DNA of 64,000 nt from Sipunculus nudus. Its lineage: Eukaryota; Annelida; Sipuncula; Golfingiida; Sipunculidae. Shown here one piece after another: positions 27,601 to 36,700 of the stretch. How positions within the stretch are numbered: the stretch's first letter is position 1; each line of letters begins with the position of its first letter. Under the pieces are notes generated by a model. It was given only the letters and a program-made list of their open reading frames with translations, ran no database searches and was not told the DNA's origin. The translations under genes were made by a program, and so were the position numbers. The stretch spans positions 62,417,176 through 62,481,175 of the forward strand of contig CM049316.1 in the NCBI GenBank assembly GCA_026874595.1, given 5' to 3'.

Positions 27601-28929
27601 GTGAAAAATAATATCTTCCCTCGAACTGAATTTCTATGAGACAAATAATCCAAAATATGACAGAACAGTCATTAATGTTTGCAACATGTTCATCCCCAGT
27701 GAACTGGGAAATAAACGAGCCATGCCAATTGGTGACTTCAAACAATGCATCCTCATGCACGATCAACCTTTGCTACATATGTTTGACATCACTATTGTCT
27801 TATAAACAGCTCTCGTACCATAGACATGGAAAGTCTTTCAGGGAGGAGCATACTGTCAACCTTTATCAGAATGACGCCATCCTCTGTCCACAAACAAAAG
27901 CAACACAACAGGGTCACAAAGTTAATACTTTTAACTAAATATCTTATTACTTTACACAAAATCACCAGAACATCTACATATGATTTAGGACAGAGGCTGT
28001 TTGTAAAGAATATTCATAAAACAGTTATCGCGAAAATAAACATGCAGACAAGGGTTCTATAATAACATTCAACTATTGGGTTAATCTTCTAACTAGACTA
28101 ATCATGTCAAAATCATAAATTTTGTTTTTGATTCAAATACACTGATGAAGGACTCTGTATTTTTATCTTATCTTACTATTTTTAGTTGCAGCTAAGTTTT
28201 CAATAACTTAGAAGGTCTTAGATTTTCAGGGTGTTACCTAAAGGTGAAGGCATTCACGCCATTGGGCTAATAAGCTGAAAACAGCTGGGCTGATCAGGCC
28301 AAAGCCTCTGTATTTTGATTTTATCATACTATTTTTAGTTGCAGCTAAGTTTTCAATAACTGAGAAGGGCTTAGATCTTCAGGGTATTGCCTTGAGATGA
28401 AGGCATTCACACCATTGGCCTTATGAACTGAAAACTGTTGGGCTGATCTGGCCAAGGCCCCAAAGGCAAATATGATGAAATCTCATTAAAACCACACATA
28501 TTCACTCTAATATCTTGACTGTTAACTAAGAGTTTTGTATCATTCCTAGCTCAGCATTTATAAATCCTTAAATCCAGAAGGCTTAATAGCAACATAATGT
28601 TCATATCACAGGATCCCTTCATCTTTATTAAAAATATAGTACCACCTACACACCATGTACCCAATATTTAAAAAAAGTTTTAAAAATATCCATATTTACC
28701 TCCTCAACTTATCAAACCAGTGTCCTTCTCTTGACCCTAGTAAATGGGTGTCTGCGAGCGCCATAATACGCAGGGGCTTCTCTGGACTGTGACCGGCACC
28801 ATCGATCGATGGCCATGAGCACTGGATGAGTACAACATAGTAGACGAGAAACTCGCAGTATAAAAACAAACTGAGCACACAGGCCAGGAATATCCACAAC
28901 CGCTGCAGTCGAACCATCCTGACGTGCAT
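7440..28929 (-). CDS. MPPE1: MPPE1/PGAP5 metallophosphoesterase, complete eight-exon gene (376 aa)
   Basis: MPPE1 (PGAP5) is a metal-dependent phosphoesterase of the early secretory pathway. In mammals it removes an ethanolamine-phosphate from the second mannose of GPI anchors, which lets GPI-anchored proteins leave the ER. The joined exons are 28929-28700, 26966-26896, 25715-25574, 19393-19207, 17770-17702, 16241-16119, 11635-11495 and 7607-7440: 1,131 nt with no gap. Visible parts are an N-terminal membrane segment (~12-36), DTH (60-62), GDLLDEGKW (101-109), GNHD (139-142), HFPMYR (234-239), GHTH (287-290), PSFSWRN shortly after, and a C-terminal membrane helix (~342-359). Human MPPE1, from memory, is ~396 aa with the same order. 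The start could instead be Met5. Introns are up to 6 kb and full of repeats, but no exon is damaged. Family assignment is very secure; substrate is inferred from mammals. Confidence 0.95.
7651..7943 (+). mobile_element. TTA-flanked MITE (copy 2) in MPPE1 intron 7
   Basis: It starts GGCAAAAAAAATAAAAGG and ends CCTTTATTTTTTTTGCC, with perfect TTA on both sides (7,648-7,650 and 7,944-7,946). 293 bp, non-coding. It lies only about 40 bases upstream of the exon 8 acceptor on the gene's strand, so its sequence may now supply the branch point. Confidence 0.88.
7947..9368. other. MPPE1 intron 7 sequence, nothing recognised
   Basis: AT-rich intronic DNA with a poly-C run near 8,555-8,569. No conserved frame or clear repeat border. 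Confidence 0.5.
9371..9447. repeat. (AT)n microsatellite with an ACACAC interruption
   Basis: Uninterrupted TA dinucleotides on both sides of 'acacacacat'. In MPPE1 intron 7. Confidence 0.95.
10045..10456 (+). repeat. Hairpin-tailed repeat, family vi
   Basis: It starts near 'aagagcactgcaaaggcgca' and contains 'tgacctctatagacctcatt' style cores. It then has GGATGGACAGACAGATGG and a terminal hairpin with arms TATACCCAT (10,417-10,425) and ATGGGTGTATA (10,443-10,453). Same layout as families i-v, though I could not find the matching head word. Confidence 0.6.
11345..11425 (+). repeat. Solo head of family iv repeat
   Basis: 'acaagtgacccatgggtcat', then GCTCAGCTGACT and 'ttttatcatctgaatg', is the inverted counterpart of 15,425-15,510. 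It lies 70 bases below exon 7 of MPPE1. Confidence 0.75.
11495..11635 (-). CDS. MPPE1: MPPE1 coding exon 7
   Basis: A 141-nt phase-0 exon starting [17 protein letters not shown] and ending [15 protein letters not shown]. It carries the last metal motif GHTH and the PSFSWRN signature. Acceptor TTTTTCAG|TTG, donor TTACTG|GTAAGT. Confidence 0.96.
12152..13186. mobile_element. Foldback element with ~90-bp inverted termini and GGGAAnAATGAGAAT repeats
   Basis: The left end (12,152-12,243) reads GAGGGAAGAATAAGAATCT, then 'gatccagaat', CTCCCGGGAAAAAT. The right end (13,080-13,186) reverse-complemented is the same text with few changes. Inside each arm the word GGGAAAAATGAGAAT and its complement alternate. 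Total 1,035 bp in MPPE1 intron 6, with an (AT)n tract in the middle and no coding capacity. No clear target duplication seen. Confidence 0.8.
12619..12695. repeat. (AT)n microsatellite
   Basis: TA dinucleotides with one GTATGTA interruption near 12,671, inside the foldback element. Confidence 0.95.
13268..15510 (-). repeat. Hairpin-tailed tandem-core element, family iv (copy 2), six ~340-bp units
   Basis: On the minus strand the head is at 15,510-15,425, including GCTCAGCTGACT (15,477-15,466). The cores repeat 'ggcacaaatcgtaac', 'aggtctctgttacccatatc', 'catgagatgtttcatcagtt' and 'ggtggtgccacctgtatttt' with a ~340-bp period; forward unit starts lie near 13,352, 13,687, 14,028, 14,367, 14,698 and 15,040. 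A GTCCGTCCGGCC stretch (~13,318-13,352) and a terminal hairpin at 13,300-13,272 follow. Open frames within it are repeat translations, not genes. Confidence 0.88.
15511..16118. other. MPPE1 intron 6 sequence, nothing recognised
   Basis: Both strands show short frames only; no splice-supported exon apart from exon 6 at 16,119. Confidence 0.45.
16119..16241 (-). CDS. MPPE1: MPPE1 coding exon 6
   Basis: A 123-nt phase-0 exon, too short to stand out as an open frame. It encodes [14 protein letters not shown], then [17 protein letters not shown], aligning with human HYPLYRRSDANCSG. The His is a metal ligand. Acceptor ATTTCAG|CA, donor GATAAG|GTGAGA. Confidence 0.93.
16242..17701. other. MPPE1 intron 5 sequence, nothing recognised
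   Basis: AT-rich, no clear repeat border or conserved frame. Confidence 0.45.
17702..17770 (-). CDS. MPPE1: MPPE1 coding exon 5
   Basis: A 69-nt phase-0 exon encoding [14 protein letters not shown], the strand that leads into the HFPLYR-type motif. Acceptor CATTTAG|GG, donor ATGCAG|GTGAGT. Confidence 0.9.
17961..18690 (+). repeat. Hairpin-tailed repeat, family ii, in MPPE1 intron 4
   Basis: The head contains TATGTCTCCCC (17,965-17,975). Cores repeat about every 140 bases with 'ccttgaaggtcaaggtcac' (near 18,053, 18,196 and 18,338). The tail at about 18,654-18,687 is a hairpin with outer arms ATGTCTCCC and GGGAGACAT. Non-coding. Confidence 0.78.
19207..19393 (-). CDS. MPPE1: MPPE1 coding exon 4
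   Basis: 187 nt. The first base completes Met148 (AT|G) from exon 3. It encodes [13 protein letters not shown], then [20 protein letters not shown], matching the vertebrate stretch ending MVNSVALNGDGC. The donor is CTCAG|GTAATG. Reading past this donor would give a false C-terminus unlike the family, so the exon ends at Q210. Confidence 0.93.
19417..20979. mobile_element. Small TA-type inverted-terminal MITE split by family i copy 2
   Basis: The left end is CAGTAGAATGCCATTTT (19,418-19,434) preceded by TA. The right end is AATGGCATTCTACTG (about 20,964-20,978) followed by TA. Removing the family i repeat between them leaves a ~190-bp element of pogo/Tc1-like appearance. It begins ~24 bases from the exon 4 acceptor of MPPE1. 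Confidence 0.7.
19595..20964 (+). repeat. Hairpin-tailed tandem-core element, family i (copy 2, uninterrupted)
   Basis: Head with ATGCCCCCACC (19,620-19,630). Seven cores of ~156-180 bp follow, marked by 'aaagtaggtcaac' near 19,704, 19,882, 20,038, 20,215, 20,395, 20,575 and 20,755. Then GACGGAAGGACGGAAGGAC (~20,886-20,915) and a terminal hairpin at 20,930-20,960 (TATGCCCCGGCCAC, TTT, GTGGCGGGGGCATA). The last two cores are nearly identical over ~180 bp, suggesting recent duplication. Confidence 0.88.
20980..21770. other. MPPE1 intron 3 sequence with a short internal duplication
   Basis: 'acaccactacacatgaccct' style text with 'agacctagttacctgt' appears near 20,990-21,030 and again near 21,212-21,253, so a ~200-bp segment seems duplicated. 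No coding signal. Confidence 0.5.
21771..23369 (+). repeat. Hairpin-tailed repeat, family iii
   Basis: The tail is clear: GGACAGACAGACAGG then a hairpin at 23,341-23,369 (AGGGCACCCGCTTT, TC, AAAGCGGGGCCCT). A candidate head word AGGGCCCCGC is at 21,773-21,782. Between are diverged cores with 'tgaccttgaaaatccatcaa' and 'aaggtcacccatcttc' (about 22,680-22,900 and 23,160-23,300). The left limit is uncertain. Confidence 0.6.
23850..25003 (+). repeat. Hairpin-tailed tandem-core element, family v
   Basis: The head contains GTATCCGC (23,851-23,858). Three to four ~275-bp cores follow with 'ggtggcgccacctg', 'gagatatgagtgatttta', 'cagacaaacagacgg' and 'ttcccgagatatgagcttgg'. The tail hairpin is at 24,974-25,003 (GTACCCGCAAAAC, TTT, GTTTTGGCGGATAC). 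GGTGGCGCCACC inside the cores is itself a perfect palindrome. Confidence 0.85.
25004..25573. other. MPPE1 intron 3 sequence next to exon 3, nothing recognised
   Basis: No repeat border or splice-supported frame on either strand. Confidence 0.45.
25574..25715 (-). CDS. MPPE1: MPPE1 coding exon 3
   Basis: 142 nt encoding [17 protein letters not shown] and GNHDIGFHY, the core metal-binding motifs. Acceptor TTTCCAG|GA, donor TTACAT|GTAAGG. A long C run on the coding strand (forward G run at about 25,751-25,768) lies about 35 bases upstream of the acceptor and may act as its pyrimidine tract. Confidence 0.96.
26896..26966 (-). CDS. MPPE1: MPPE1 coding exon 2
   Basis: 71 nt encoding [12 protein letters not shown] through DVVFIL, which aligns with the conserved EWQMER helix of vertebrate MPPE1. 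Acceptor TATACAG|A, donor TTAG|GTAAGT. Both phases fit the neighbouring exons. Confidence 0.95.
27026..28154. other. MPPE1 intron 1 sequence, nothing recognised
   Basis: AT-rich; open frames near 27.6-28.0 kb are short and overlap on opposite strands without domain similarity. Confidence 0.45.
28155..28465. repeat. Tandem duplication of a ~155-bp segment in MPPE1 intron 1
   Basis: 'ctatttttagttgcagctaa', 'gttttcaataact', 'gaaggcattcac' and 'gggctgatc' occur in the same order at 28,175-28,300 and 28,330-28,455, with scattered differences. Confidence 0.85.
28700..28929 (-). CDS. MPPE1: MPPE1 coding exon 1
   Basis: Residues 1-76 plus two bases of codon 77. It encodes the N-terminal signal-anchor ([17 protein letters not shown]) and the first metal motif ADTHLLG. 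The donor is AGGAG|GTAAAT. Upstream, 'gtctgtag' at 28,953-28,960 looks like a splice acceptor, so an untranslated exon probably precedes it. Confidence 0.93.
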
Positions 28930-28952
28930 GTTACACAGCAGGCTCGATGGAC
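28930..28952 (-). other. MPPE1: Likely 5' UTR end of MPPE1 exon 1 with upstream acceptor
   Basis: On the minus strand a T-rich tract ends GTCTGTAG|GGTCC and leads into the start codon 24 bases on. This implies a spliced untranslated leader exon upstream, possibly one of the candidates at 30,068 or 31,825. Confidence 0.5.
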
Positions 28953-28984
28953 CCTACAGACACAAAAAAAAGCAAATAAAGGTC

Positions 28985-29995
28985 AGGTCATCATGATCTA
29001 AATATAGACAGAGTGGAGCATCAGAAGACAGAATTTTTGTTCAGATAATAATCTTATTGATAAATGATTCCACACCATTCATCATTCATGACTGCAAAGC
29101 TGCCCCCCCCCCCCAACGGAAGTTTACCAGAAATTGACAGACAAGAATAAATGAAGTTAGTCCAAAATAAATGCTGGCAACAGCATTTTTGTTTGGTTTT
29201 CTATCACTGTAACCAATTTAATTATCATGTGATGTGACCATAATAGCACAAACTCAAACTTGCTTAAACAACTCCTTTAATAAAAATGAGTGGTCCCACG
29301 AAAGCTTTCATATTTATGACCAAATCAAAGTTATTGTGGGTGTCTTTATTGTACCAGCAAATGGATATTTGTATGTAATAGGCTATTTAACAGTACCGGC
29401 AAAATAGCCATTATGTTTTTTTTCATAATAAGCACTGTCTTTCCATTTTGTTGGGTTTCTTGCTAATTTATAAATAATTAATTATTAAATAAGTTATAAC
29501 AAGGCCATCTCTTTCAATGAGTCATTGCAACAATAAAATCCTCCCGGCCTAGACCCAGATGTGGCTATGTTGTAAACACAGAGCCACAGGTTGCTGGCTT
29601 CATTGATCTAGCGGATGGGAACACATGCACTGTTAGACAATGGTCAGCCGGGCTGGGTGATTGTTTTCAGCCAGCGCTGTGCAGTGCAGTGCATCACTGC
29701 TAACTTCCTGACCCACCCAGCTAAAATGTGACACATGCAATGGGCCGGCTGAAACAATCCAGTGGGTAACTCTGGTATCAACCTGTGTAGCCAGGGGTCT
29801 TTTGTAACCAGTGGCCCAGTTACAAGGACACAGTGATTATGTACATGCGCACTGCACTGGTCTACCTCCCAGCCCAAATAAATAAACAGCAGGACAAAAA
29901 AAAACATGGCACCTCTCGGATACATGGCACTTGCATGAACAGAAAACAAGTTTTTATATTTATATAGCTGCATGTATCTTGATTTGATCACTTTT
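28985..29995. other. Sequence upstream of MPPE1 coding exon 1, nothing recognised
   Basis: Contains a poly-C run near 29,103-29,114 and an overlapping frame at 29,644-29,991 with no family resemblance. Confidence 0.4.
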
Positions 29996-30002
29996 TTGTT
30001 AC

Positions 30003-30107
30003 CTGCCTCTTACGTCATCATTACATGAATTTTAATCATCATATCATCTGTCCATACATGCACATACCTTGTCAAGACACTGCGTCAGTGATTCTATAGT
30101 CACTCCA
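30003..30107 (-). promoter_or_regulatory. Candidate MPPE1 leader exon, copy A
   Basis: On the minus strand, '...cagtgtcttgacaag' followed by GTATGTG (donor at 30,067) resembles the end of an untranslated exon. The segment is duplicated at 31,755-31,860 with the same donor. Its 5' part is interrupted by the MITE at 30,108. Inference only; no transcript evidence. Confidence 0.35.
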
Positions 30108-30566
30108 GGGTCCACCTAAACACCCAAAATACCGGTGTTTTGGGTACGTGTGACGAAACACCACAAAACCCTTTTAAATTCGAATTTCAAGCAAAACACT
30201 TGTATCAGTTAATAAATCATCATCTGTTGGCAGACTTTTTGCCACTATTCTGTAAAATTAAAGAAAGCAATAGTGTTTTGTACAAATGACAAGTGCGCTG
30301 CTTGATTGCGACTTGCGCCACTAGGGGACAGGGTCATAGCTGGCATAAACAGCTGCCGTGGGCACCGGTGAACTGACCACAGCATGAAACACTCATTTTT
30401 ATCTTTATGACTTGAATTTATGAAACAATATTGCAGAGATATATTCATCGGATGATTATTTATCGATTGGTGTTATGTTTTTTGTTCAGGTTTGAAGTGA
30501 AGTGGGTGTTTCGTCACAGATACCCAAAACACGGGTGTTTTGCCTTTTGGGTGTTTAGGGGGACCG
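30108..30566. mobile_element. 459-bp MITE with 9-bp target duplication GTCACTCCA
   Basis: Both flanks read GTCACTCCA (30,099-30,107 and 30,567-30,575). Left terminus GGGTCCACCTAAACACCC and right terminus GGGTGTTTAGGGGGACC are inverted repeats, continued inward by CCGGTGTTTTGGGT and TGTGACGAAACACC in both arms. No coding capacity. The 8-9-bp duplication suggests a hAT- or MULE-mobilised MITE. Confidence 0.88.
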
Positions 30567-30979
30567 GTCACTCCAATAAAACATTGTTGTAACTCATCTG
30601 TATAATTCAGACCTATAATAATAACCGACTGTACCAACCAATTGGGGATGGGGGGGGGGGGGGGGACCGCTGTTCTTACCGTCCTATGAACCAAATGGTA
30701 TTGCCTGTTGTTAACTTAAAACTTGTTCAATTTGTTGTTTAATCAATGTTTCCTTAATAATCACGTTACCGTTATAACTTATACTTTTGGCACCGAAAGC
30801 AGCGTATAGATATTTCAGGTGATATAGTATGAACAAAAATGGGCTCAAATTATATACCTCAAACCAAATAAGCAAATGACACTGCCATCGCTATCTGCTG
30901 GAATTTCTCTCAAAACCGTACGGAATGTCACAGACTTTGATCGTCTGCGCCAGCTTGTAACTCGTTAGGACTCGTGTGT

Positions 30980-31106
30980 TCATAGACATAGAAAGAGATG
31001 GACTGCCAACTTGCCCGGTACGTCACACATGTTGCGTCGCGAATGCGCGAATCAAAAGAGGGGATGTTTACTTCCGGCGGGACGACTTGTCAGCGGGTAC
31101 TGGCAG
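30980..31106 (+). promoter_or_regulatory. CpG-rich promoter-like block
   Basis: It contains 'agaaagagatggactgccaa', TACGTCAC (a CRE-like site), TTGCGTCGCGAATGCGCG and ACTTCCGGCGGG (an ETS-like site), then a good donor GGCAG|GTAGGCG at 31,105. It is strikingly CpG-rich for this AT-rich region. It could be a first exon of a plus-strand transcript divergent from MPPE1. A related block in the opposite orientation is at 58,147-58,325. Confidence 0.5.
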
Positions 31107-31245
31107 GTAGGCGAATATTCTTTTTTCTTAGAAAACATACTTATCAGACCTTTCATACAAATCATTTAAAAAACTTAGGTCTAAGCTTTTGTATAAGAAA
31201 ACATTACATAGATAATCCGAATTTGACCGGTATATTATTTTACAC

Positions 31246-31400
31246 AGGCACTTGCAAGTCCATCTGTCGTCCGTCGCGTGAACGCCTGACAGTTGGCACG
31301 ATGTCAGCTGGTCAGGAGGGAAATGTTGCTGCATGGTGGGTTACATCGCCTCCCATCTGAAATGCCGTGGACTTTCATTTAATCAAATTCGAAAGAAAGG
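31246..31400 (+). pseudogene. Possible exon fragment resembling the HTH part of integrase-like transposon proteins
   Basis: An acceptor-like TTTTACACAG precedes 31,247 and a donor-like GAAAG|GTAAAA follows. One frame reads MVGYIASHLKCRGL then SFNQIRKK, which recalls the helix-turn-helix segment before the integrase core in a family of metazoan transposon-derived proteins. The frame is not open upstream and no core domain follows. The resemblance is from memory and weak. Confidence 0.2.
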
Positions 31401-31754
31401 TAAAACAAGTGTTTGCTTTTAGTATATCTACAAGGTTTCCCACATTCAACATGCAAATGCAGTGCCATTCAAAGATTAAATGGGTAAAAACAATGGGTGA
31501 TAAAAGGGGGCGTTACGATGTAAACAAAGAAATGTCAAAATACATCCGTATTAACTGGTCGTTTAGTGACCGTCTGTTAATCACTGTAATAATAAATATT
31601 AGGGCCGGGATCATTTAATGTTTAAGATATTAAATTCTGAGTATTTATTAAGACACGACTATAGAATAGCTCACGCACCTGTCAGAAACATGAGACTAGT
31701 GTGAACAGAAGACACTTACATTTAGCTGCATTTAACTTGAATTGCCCATATATT

Positions 31755-31860
31755 ATTTTATGTATGTTACATCTTCATTACATAAATTATAATCATCATG
31801 TCATCCATCCATATACACACATACCTTGTCAAGACAGTGCCAGGGGGTGAGAGATTCTAT
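31755..31860 (-). promoter_or_regulatory. Candidate MPPE1 leader exon, copy B
   Basis: It duplicates copy A: 'ttcattacat', 'ataccttgtcaagaca' and 'gattctat' in the same order, with minus-strand donor CTTGACAAG|GTATGTG at 31,824. Not interrupted by a MITE. It may be the ancestral or an alternative first exon. Confidence 0.35.
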
Positions 31861-31869
31861 CGTTGCTCC

Positions 31870-33658
31870 TTTATTTGACATTTACAGATAAAAAATACCC
31901 AGAATGGTTTCCTGGTGTGAAGGCAAAATGGCTGGTGGGTGGCGAGTCGTGCAGTGTGTCGACTGCCCATATTTGCTCAAGACACTGAGGACAACTACTT
32001 TGTTACAAGTAATTGTGATGTCTGTGTCATGGGTAAGCAAAATATAAACACTACATACAAGGAAAACATATAAAACCTCAGTGTTCCCTGAAGAAAGTAA
32101 TTTTTGGAGAAATGTTAATTTTCCAGAACAATGCGCATGTGCAAGGTTTTCTATTCAGACATTACTTAGGACTGCAGCAACCAGCATAATGACCATACAG
32201 TACATAATAAGCGTATATTCAACTTCAGGACTGTGGTTTGTTGATGCAACATCATGTGAACAGATACTTGCCAGCTACATAACGCACAAACATGGGCGTC
32301 AATATAGGGTGTTGGGGGTAAATATGCCCCCTCCCCACTTTTTGGCAATAGGGATGGTCAATGTAATCATATAGTAATCATGCAGATTATCAGATATTTC
32401 AGTAAGCAATCCATATCCAGGAACTTTCCAGGAAATACAAGATATGTTCCTAGTCATTAGACACTGCACTGTCCTGGCCATCCATCCTATTGCCTCAATA
32501 TTGCTGCTCAACACATCTGTGCAATTTTAACATTAAGCTATGAGTGAGGCATTTACACCAAAGAATACATGTTGAAATAAAAAGTATTAATTACATCCCT
32601 GTGGGTTATGCAATCATTTCCACTTCTTTGAACAACAATATTAGCATACACTGTACACAAGTGCATGTAAGTCCATAACATTTCAAAAATGTTTCACAAA
32701 AGTCTCCCATATTATCACAAATTTGTATTGAAATCAATACAATGCAGAAAAAAACAAGAATAAACATAAAATATATTTAAAGAATACACACATATATATT
32801 CCAGGTTTACATGTTTGGACAGCATGTCTTTGATTGGCTACAGATTTGAAAAAAATTGACTGATACCATCATTTTGTTTGCGATTATGCTAAACATACAT
32901 AAAAAATTAAACAATAGGTTTTTAAAGGCATAACAGCTAAAGCCATCCAGAGCAGACAAAACCGTTCACTACTCCCCTTCAGGTACACAGCTTCGTGACC
33001 CTAGGTCTTGAAAAATAGGACCACATGACCAAAATATTAACATATTATTTTGCCCCCCCCCCCCTATTTACATGAAGACAAATCAAATGCCATAAAAGGA
33101 CTAATAGAATATAATGTTTATGTTATGTCACACTATCTCTAAAAATTTACATTTCAGAGCACTACGTGTGGTATACATGAGAGAGGGCACTGTGAAAAAT
33201 CAACATACCATTCTACCATTATCCTATAAACTACCTCACTTTACCAGATGTGAGACACATTGTTTACCAAGTACCAATATCTCATACCCCCGATATGATA
33301 TTTAAGACCAAATTGTGTGGGAGACATATCTGTAATGCTCTGTTTATGACTGACTTTGAACAAAGCAATATTTTCACTTTAATCCTGGTGTCTGGACCCA
33401 TTCAGTCTGAACAGTCAGGTTTATGAATGAAATATGCTGAAAAGTACTCTCGATAACTAACTCATAGAAACTGATGAAACAGTCTGTAGTCAATACTGTT
33501 GCCTGATGACTGTCTTCATTGCAAATGCCTGCATGCAGGGTGTCTGGGAAAAACAGCAATTCTGAACTCGATCACTGTTGATCTTCATTCAACATTTAGA
33601 AACTTAATTTCTGGATCTGAAAATACATCCAATTTCACAGTATATGTAAATGATGGAA

Positions 33659-33660
<2 letters not shown>
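31870..33660. other. Intergenic sequence, nothing recognised
   Basis: AT-rich with a poly-C run near 33,053. No coding or structural signal that I can support. Confidence 0.45.
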
Positions 33661-33690
<30 letters not shown>

Positions 33691-33694
33691 ATAG

Positions 33695-33735
<41 letters not shown>
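33659..33735. repeat. (AT)n microsatellite pair
   Basis: Two TA tracts separated by 'acatataaatagattta'. Confidence 0.95.
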
Positions 33736-33737
<2 letters not shown>

Positions 33738-36700
33738 CACATACATTAAATACTGGTTGGGTGCATCAAAGTTGTCAAATAGGGGAAATGTTAACCAGGG
33801 GAAATGATGTGTGAATACTACTGCACATATAGGCCACAATATGATTTCTATTCATTGTATCCTTTAAAATCATCAAGGAAGGCAAATTTTGAAGTCTGAT
33901 AAAAATGACATCACTATGATATCATAATATAAAACCATTATTTTTATCTTTTTGTGACATATAATTTAGGATTGTTTGTATACATGCCAATGATTATATA
34001 ATCTTCCTTCTTTCAACAGAATAATGGCAAGAAGATTCTCTGGGACTATGTTTGAAAAGGCCATTGTGATGATGCTGCTCAGGGAAATTTGTAGGACTGA
34101 ACTTACATCTGAGCACATTTACTTTAACCCATCAGTATAATATGAAGCATCAGCTTTTGCCTCAGAAAGAAATGAATCACCATAAATGGTAGTGAAAACA
34201 AATGGCTGAGACTTCTGCACAAAGAAATTTTGAAATGTATTAATACATAGCCACATTGTTAGCTGGTGACTGATGATATTGTAGTCAATATTGGTACTCC
34301 AGTACCGAGGTGCTTCTCTGCTGATGCCTTTAATAGGAGACTTCATTGTGACACATGCCTTCGGCTGTGATGTTAAGACAGTGGTGAACTTGGACGCTTT
34401 AAAAATATAATTATCTCAATGGAAGTTGCTAAATAGAGTATATCACATATAATCATATTTGTAGGGTTCAGGGATGGGTAATATCAATATGTAACAGAAG
34501 ATCACAGGTTTTTGAAGAAATAGTAGAAATTTTAACCTGTAATAGAAAGAGGACCTAAAGTAATAGAATAATAGCTATTACATTCATTTCCTATTGCTAC
34601 CTTGAATAAAATAGGGGAGGGATGGATTGTTTCTCCTTAAATATAATACTGCATGGTTTCACATCCATGCTGAGGATTAACTTGACATTAGATATAGTGA
34701 ACATGAAAGTATTGGGTTTATGCAGTGCTTAACAGGAACCAATTATATTTAATTGTGCTATATTGTACCAAATATTTATTAAATATTTTTGTGTTTGATG
34801 ATTACTCAAACCTTACTCATTTTCTATTAAAAATGTGAAAATGCAACATTAAATAGCTGATTTAATTTTTCATTGGACATTGTGTGAAATGTATAATTAA
34901 AGGTAAGACACGTGTTAAACTGTGGTGAATATGAACATAATGAACCTGTTTATGTAATACTGATCATGAACTTAATGGATATAAATAATGCTGGATGCTG
35001 GACTTTGACAATATATACACATTAATTGCAAGAGAAAGCAAGATAAAATAAAATAGGATATCAATTTATTTAGTTTCTTTTTTCAATTGAGAACACAATA
35101 GTGACAATACATATCATAGTGTGACTACAGGATCAAGTTTCACCTACAGGGGATGAAGGTTAGGTGAGGCAGAGAGCAAGGTGAGGCTATGCATCACACT
35201 ATGTGACAGTAAGCAACAGTTAATTCAATAATGTTATTGTAATAGAAGCCAAGTAATAAAGAAAAAAAAAACTATAAACACGCAAAACCCAAAAAGGTAT
35301 TCAGTGGTCTTGTTTGATCTAAGGCTTCCACATAGAAAATACAGCACTTATTTAAGCTATATGGTCAAGTGCAGCAACCAGGGTTTATATAAAACAAGTG
35401 TGAAGTTGACTTTGAAGGTAAAAATCTAAAATAATGTGGAGACAAAATCTGAGAGGAAGAGGTTATATTGGCCATCATATGGTTGGTTGTTGTGATTGGT
35501 TTGTTTTGATGAGTAAGAAATGAGTCCTGGATAAAATTTTATGATCTGACCATGTTTTCTAATGTTGAAACTGAAGCACGTGAGCAGTTTGTGAACATAA
35601 GATCTATACTAATATCATGACCATTTGTTAGCTTTTGATAATCTGTTGACAGTTCAGCAGTTTACACATTTAATCAATTGGATCTTATATTTAATAATAC
35701 AAAATTTGTTTCCAGTTTTATAGAATGTACACAGTTACAATATAACTAACATCCCCACAGGTGCAAGGTTTTTTTTTTTTTTTTTGGGGGGGGGGGGGGG
35801 GGGAGGAATGATGGGATCTACACTATTTTTCTTTATTTAATAAATTTTTAACAGCTGCAATAAAACTGATGTGACCCAATGGCATTTTCAGGGGGGGGGG
35901 GGGGGGAGTTAAACACCTCCGCATATACATACTGGATATAAAATTTATTTCAACAGTGTTTACAGGAAAAAAGTTTATTCACATTTGCTAATTATTTAAA
36001 AATAGAGAGAGAAAGAGAGATCTAAGGAAAATTAATTAGCATGGTATTCCTTTGATTTATATATGAAATAGTGGCCACTGACCAACAAGAATTATATTTT
36101 TTTTTCACAGCTAGCCCCCACAAGCAAACTAAGAGAAAAGAAAAATTTCAAAAAATGTATGAGCAGTACTGGACCGATATTAAATAATATTAGGGTAAAT
36201 CCATCTTTTATTACATTTTATACTTACTCTTTTCTGGACCCTCTTCAACTTTTTGGACTCCAATGAAAACTTGATTGAACAGTTAACTTGTTTATTGCTG
36301 ATCCTGATTAATGATCAGCAAATAAATCATTATTGATTTGACAATTAAAGAAAAGTTGCAGTATTATCATGAAATTAAGCTTTTCACATCCATGGCTCTT
36401 ATGGAGTAAAATCAAATAAAATTATGCATATAATAAAATTAATATGATTAAATTGTCCCGAAAATCTTATTTTGCTAATTTTCATTTCTTGTAAATTGAA
36501 CTTTTGTTTACCAAGCATTATGTCAAAATTTATTCAGAAAGACTAAGACTTTATAAATATTATTTTTAATATAATTTATAACATAATATATATTATTATA
36601 TAATTTTGTAAATATTTTAGCTTAAATTCAGGTCCGTTTGGGTCTGTTTGGGTAATTAGTCAGACCCTGAAAAAGGTTCTGTTTCAACTTGTTGTCATCA

